NCBI GenBank assembly: GCA_030141605.1
Contig: JAQGDQ010000025.1
Coordinates: 542,907 to 602,906 of the forward strand
Origin: Tubiluchus corallicola
Taxonomy: Eukaryota; Priapulida; Priapulimorpha; Priapulimorphida; Tubiluchidae
Reading direction: 5' to 3'
Length of the DNA: 60,000 nt
Positions 59,409 to 60,000 of this stretch are shown here, in pieces (within the stretch, counting starts at the first letter, position 1; every line of letters starts with the position of its first letter). Under the pieces are notes generated by a model. That model saw nothing but the letters and a program-made list of their open reading frames with translations, was not told the origin of the DNA and ran no database searches. A program made the position numbers and the translations under genes.

Positions 59409-60000
59409 CGTGCGTGCGTGCCTGTGTGTACGTACGTATGCTTGTTTGTTCACTCATTCGATCATTTGTTCATTCGTTGTTTGTCTGTTTACATGCTTAT
59501 TTGTCTGTTTGTTTGTGGTTGGTTGGTTGAATGCCTATTTTTTCTGTTTGTTGCTAGGTTGATGGTTTGACCGGCTGTTGGCCAGTTATCTGCTTCTACT
59601 GCATGTCTGTCTGTCTATCTGTTAAACTGTTTATTACACAGTATAAACAGAATACAAACAAACTTGAGTGGGACACTATACAAAATTGTTAACATTATTT
59701 TAAAGAGCCTAGCTCATTAAGTTTCATCAATCTCGTCAATAGATGGTGTTACATACATTTGTATGTGAAACCATATGAAGATGCAACACTAGCATCATGG
59801 CCCTCGTCATCTACAAGAAACATGAACAAAACTAAAGAAACCGTAGGAAAAGCGCCATCCAAAATTAAGGTTAGATACACAGCAAAGAAGTAACAAGTTT
59901 CACAAGTTTCTCATAAACTAATGGAAACGCTGGAACTTGGAAGAATAATTATCACCAAATCTTGGGCATCTAAACTCTCTGCATTCACATCAGCACCACT
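49067..60000 (-). CDS. QKI: quaking/HOW-type STAR RNA-binding protein, 3' part (QKI-5-like isoform)
   Basis: Exons in transcript order: 56826-56730, 54796-54488 and 49146-49067; earlier exons with QUA1 and KH lie beyond 60000. Exon 56826-56730 reads ADGEDDLKKSQLMELAIMNG then TYRD, the end of the QUA2 region (human QKI [20 protein letters not shown]). The next exon has a Pro/Ala-rich segment with an (Ala)7 run (seven CTG triplets in the mRNA) and ATGLMYHPVEYP...LLEYQTLDPN, matching human EAGLIYTPYEYP...ILEYPIEPS. The terminal exon adds AIVKQRRHIAGMRDHPYQR then GPVSLS, the counterpart of the QKI-5 nuclear tail (MRVHPYQR). QKI proteins bind ACUAAY motifs and control splicing, stability and localisation of mRNAs. 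Exon borders correspond to those of vertebrate QKI as I recall them. Confidence 0.9.
49169..49175 (-). promoter_or_regulatory. TACTAAC branch-point / STAR-binding core
   Basis: TACTAAC on the transcript strand, 24 bases before the distal exon, fits the branch-point consensus. It also contains ACTAAC, the core bound by QKI/GLD-1-type STAR proteins; a TAAT half-site lies about 15-20 bases further upstream. Suggests, but does not show, self-regulation. Confidence 0.6.
51218..51275. repeat. 29-bp tandem duplication
   Basis: TAAAGTTAATTAGTGCACAA plus GACGAAACT occurs twice in a row (51218, 51247) without visible change, in the quaking-like intron. Confidence 0.93.
52153..52627 (+). mobile_element. 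pogo/Tigger-like element, internally deleted
   Basis: Perfect inverted ends of about 27 bp beginning CCGTATTTTCCCATGTATAA, flanked by TA (52151-52152, 52628-52629). Extra GGGTCTCTTATACATGGG units lie inside both ends. The + strand keeps the tail of a DDE-type transposase frame (see 52260-52530). The helix-turn-helix and catalytic regions are gone. Lies in the long quaking-like intron between 49147 and 54487. Confidence 0.9.
52260..52530 (+). pseudogene. truncated pogo/Tigger-class transposase C-terminus
   Basis: Reads RKPTLGEVCSWVLKAWNGV, KPEVIIKSFKKCGISNAMD, then an acidic SDSSDDELAG...FNDFYDE before the stop at 52528-52530. The V(..)AW...I..SFKKCGI block followed by an acidic tail is characteristic of the end of pogo/Tigger/jerky-type transposases. 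No catalytic residues remain, so it is not functional. Confidence 0.85.
54465..54796 (-). CDS. QKI: quaking-like exon with read-through short C-terminus
   Basis: If the donor at 54487-54486 is not used, the frame continues only seven codons (GFSLKL plus stop at 54467-54465), giving an alternative isoform that lacks the basic MRDHPYQR tail. This parallels the short-tailed QKI-6/QKI-7 forms of vertebrates, which are largely cytoplasmic; the analogy in location is inference. The exon also holds the (CTG)7 / poly-Ala run at 54646-54667. Confidence 0.7.
54873..55138 (+). mobile_element. tRNA-derived SINE family, copy B
   Basis: Head GTGGTCTAGTCGTAACGC and B-box-like GTGAGTTCAATAC. Body and (ATT)n tail are shared with 42474-42727; this copy has an extra TGCCCTGCCTGGTGCG segment. 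Antisense to the quaking-like gene, in its intron next to exon 54465-54796. Confidence 0.82.
56183..56250 (+). mobile_element. possible tRNA-derived SINE head
   Basis: GGTAGCATGTTTGG and GTGTTCAATTCTAC are spaced like A and B boxes of a tRNA promoter. No recognisable body follows. Confidence 0.35.
56827..60000. other. QKI: intron of the quaking-like gene (continues past the window)
   Basis: AT-rich; I searched the - strand for the KH-domain exon words (GRILGPRG, KPNWEHLNEDLH type) and found none. Contains a GT microsatellite and TTTG/TCTG repeats at 59373-59625. No other gene seen. Confidence 0.6.
59373..59625 (+). repeat. (TG)n microsatellite and degenerate TTTG/TCTG tetranucleotide repeat
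   Basis: TG and CG dinucleotides to about 59435, then TTTG, TTCG, TCTG and GGTT tetranucleotides to about 59625. Cys/Val-rich open frames here are artefacts. Confidence 0.9.

Overview
This is a eukaryotic, almost certainly metazoan, nuclear window. It is AT-rich, its genes are split by 0.2-5 kb introns with GT/AG borders, and the gaps are full of cut-and-paste DNA transposon remnants, tRNA-derived SINEs and minisatellites. The protein families (a quaking/STAR factor, FEM1, PARG and an SLF2/FAM178-like protein) and the transposon mix (hAT, pogo/Tigger-like, mariner-like, possible piggyBac) suggest a non-vertebrate animal. I cannot name the phylum.

Layout. (1) 1261-14117, + strand: 3' part of an SLF2/FAM178-like gene, eleven exons whose phases all join into one frame; its 5' end lies outside the window or is not recognisable. 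Its introns hold a hAT element, a 36-bp minisatellite with a pogo-like element that itself carries a hAT insertion, a mariner-like MITE and two copies of a dispersed repeat. (2) 17113-23598, - strand: a complete seven-exon FEM1 gene of 629 residues. (3) 23952-24213: a near-perfect long inverted repeat between FEM1 and PARG. (4) 26517-28697, + strand: an intronless poly(ADP-ribose) glycohydrolase gene with all signature residues. (5) 34684-38250, - strand: a three-exon NADPH-dependent FMN reductase-like (flavodoxin-fold) gene of 201 residues; the DNA for its C-terminus is repeated twice more just downstream. (6) 49067 to beyond 60000, - strand: 3' half of a quaking-type STAR RNA-binding gene. 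Two alternative C-termini are readable: a short one made by reading through a splice donor, and a QKI-5-like one on a small distal exon.

No operon-like organisation is expected. FEM1 and PARG are divergent neighbours. The SLF2-like and PARG proteins both belong to genome maintenance, but I see no sequence evidence that the linkage is functional. The most informative observation is the conserved alternative 3' end of the quaking gene, whose distal exon is preceded by a TACTAAC motif, which is both a branch-point consensus and a STAR-protein binding core. Apart from that, the window is ordinary animal genes in transposon-rich DNA, and I found no clearly new system.
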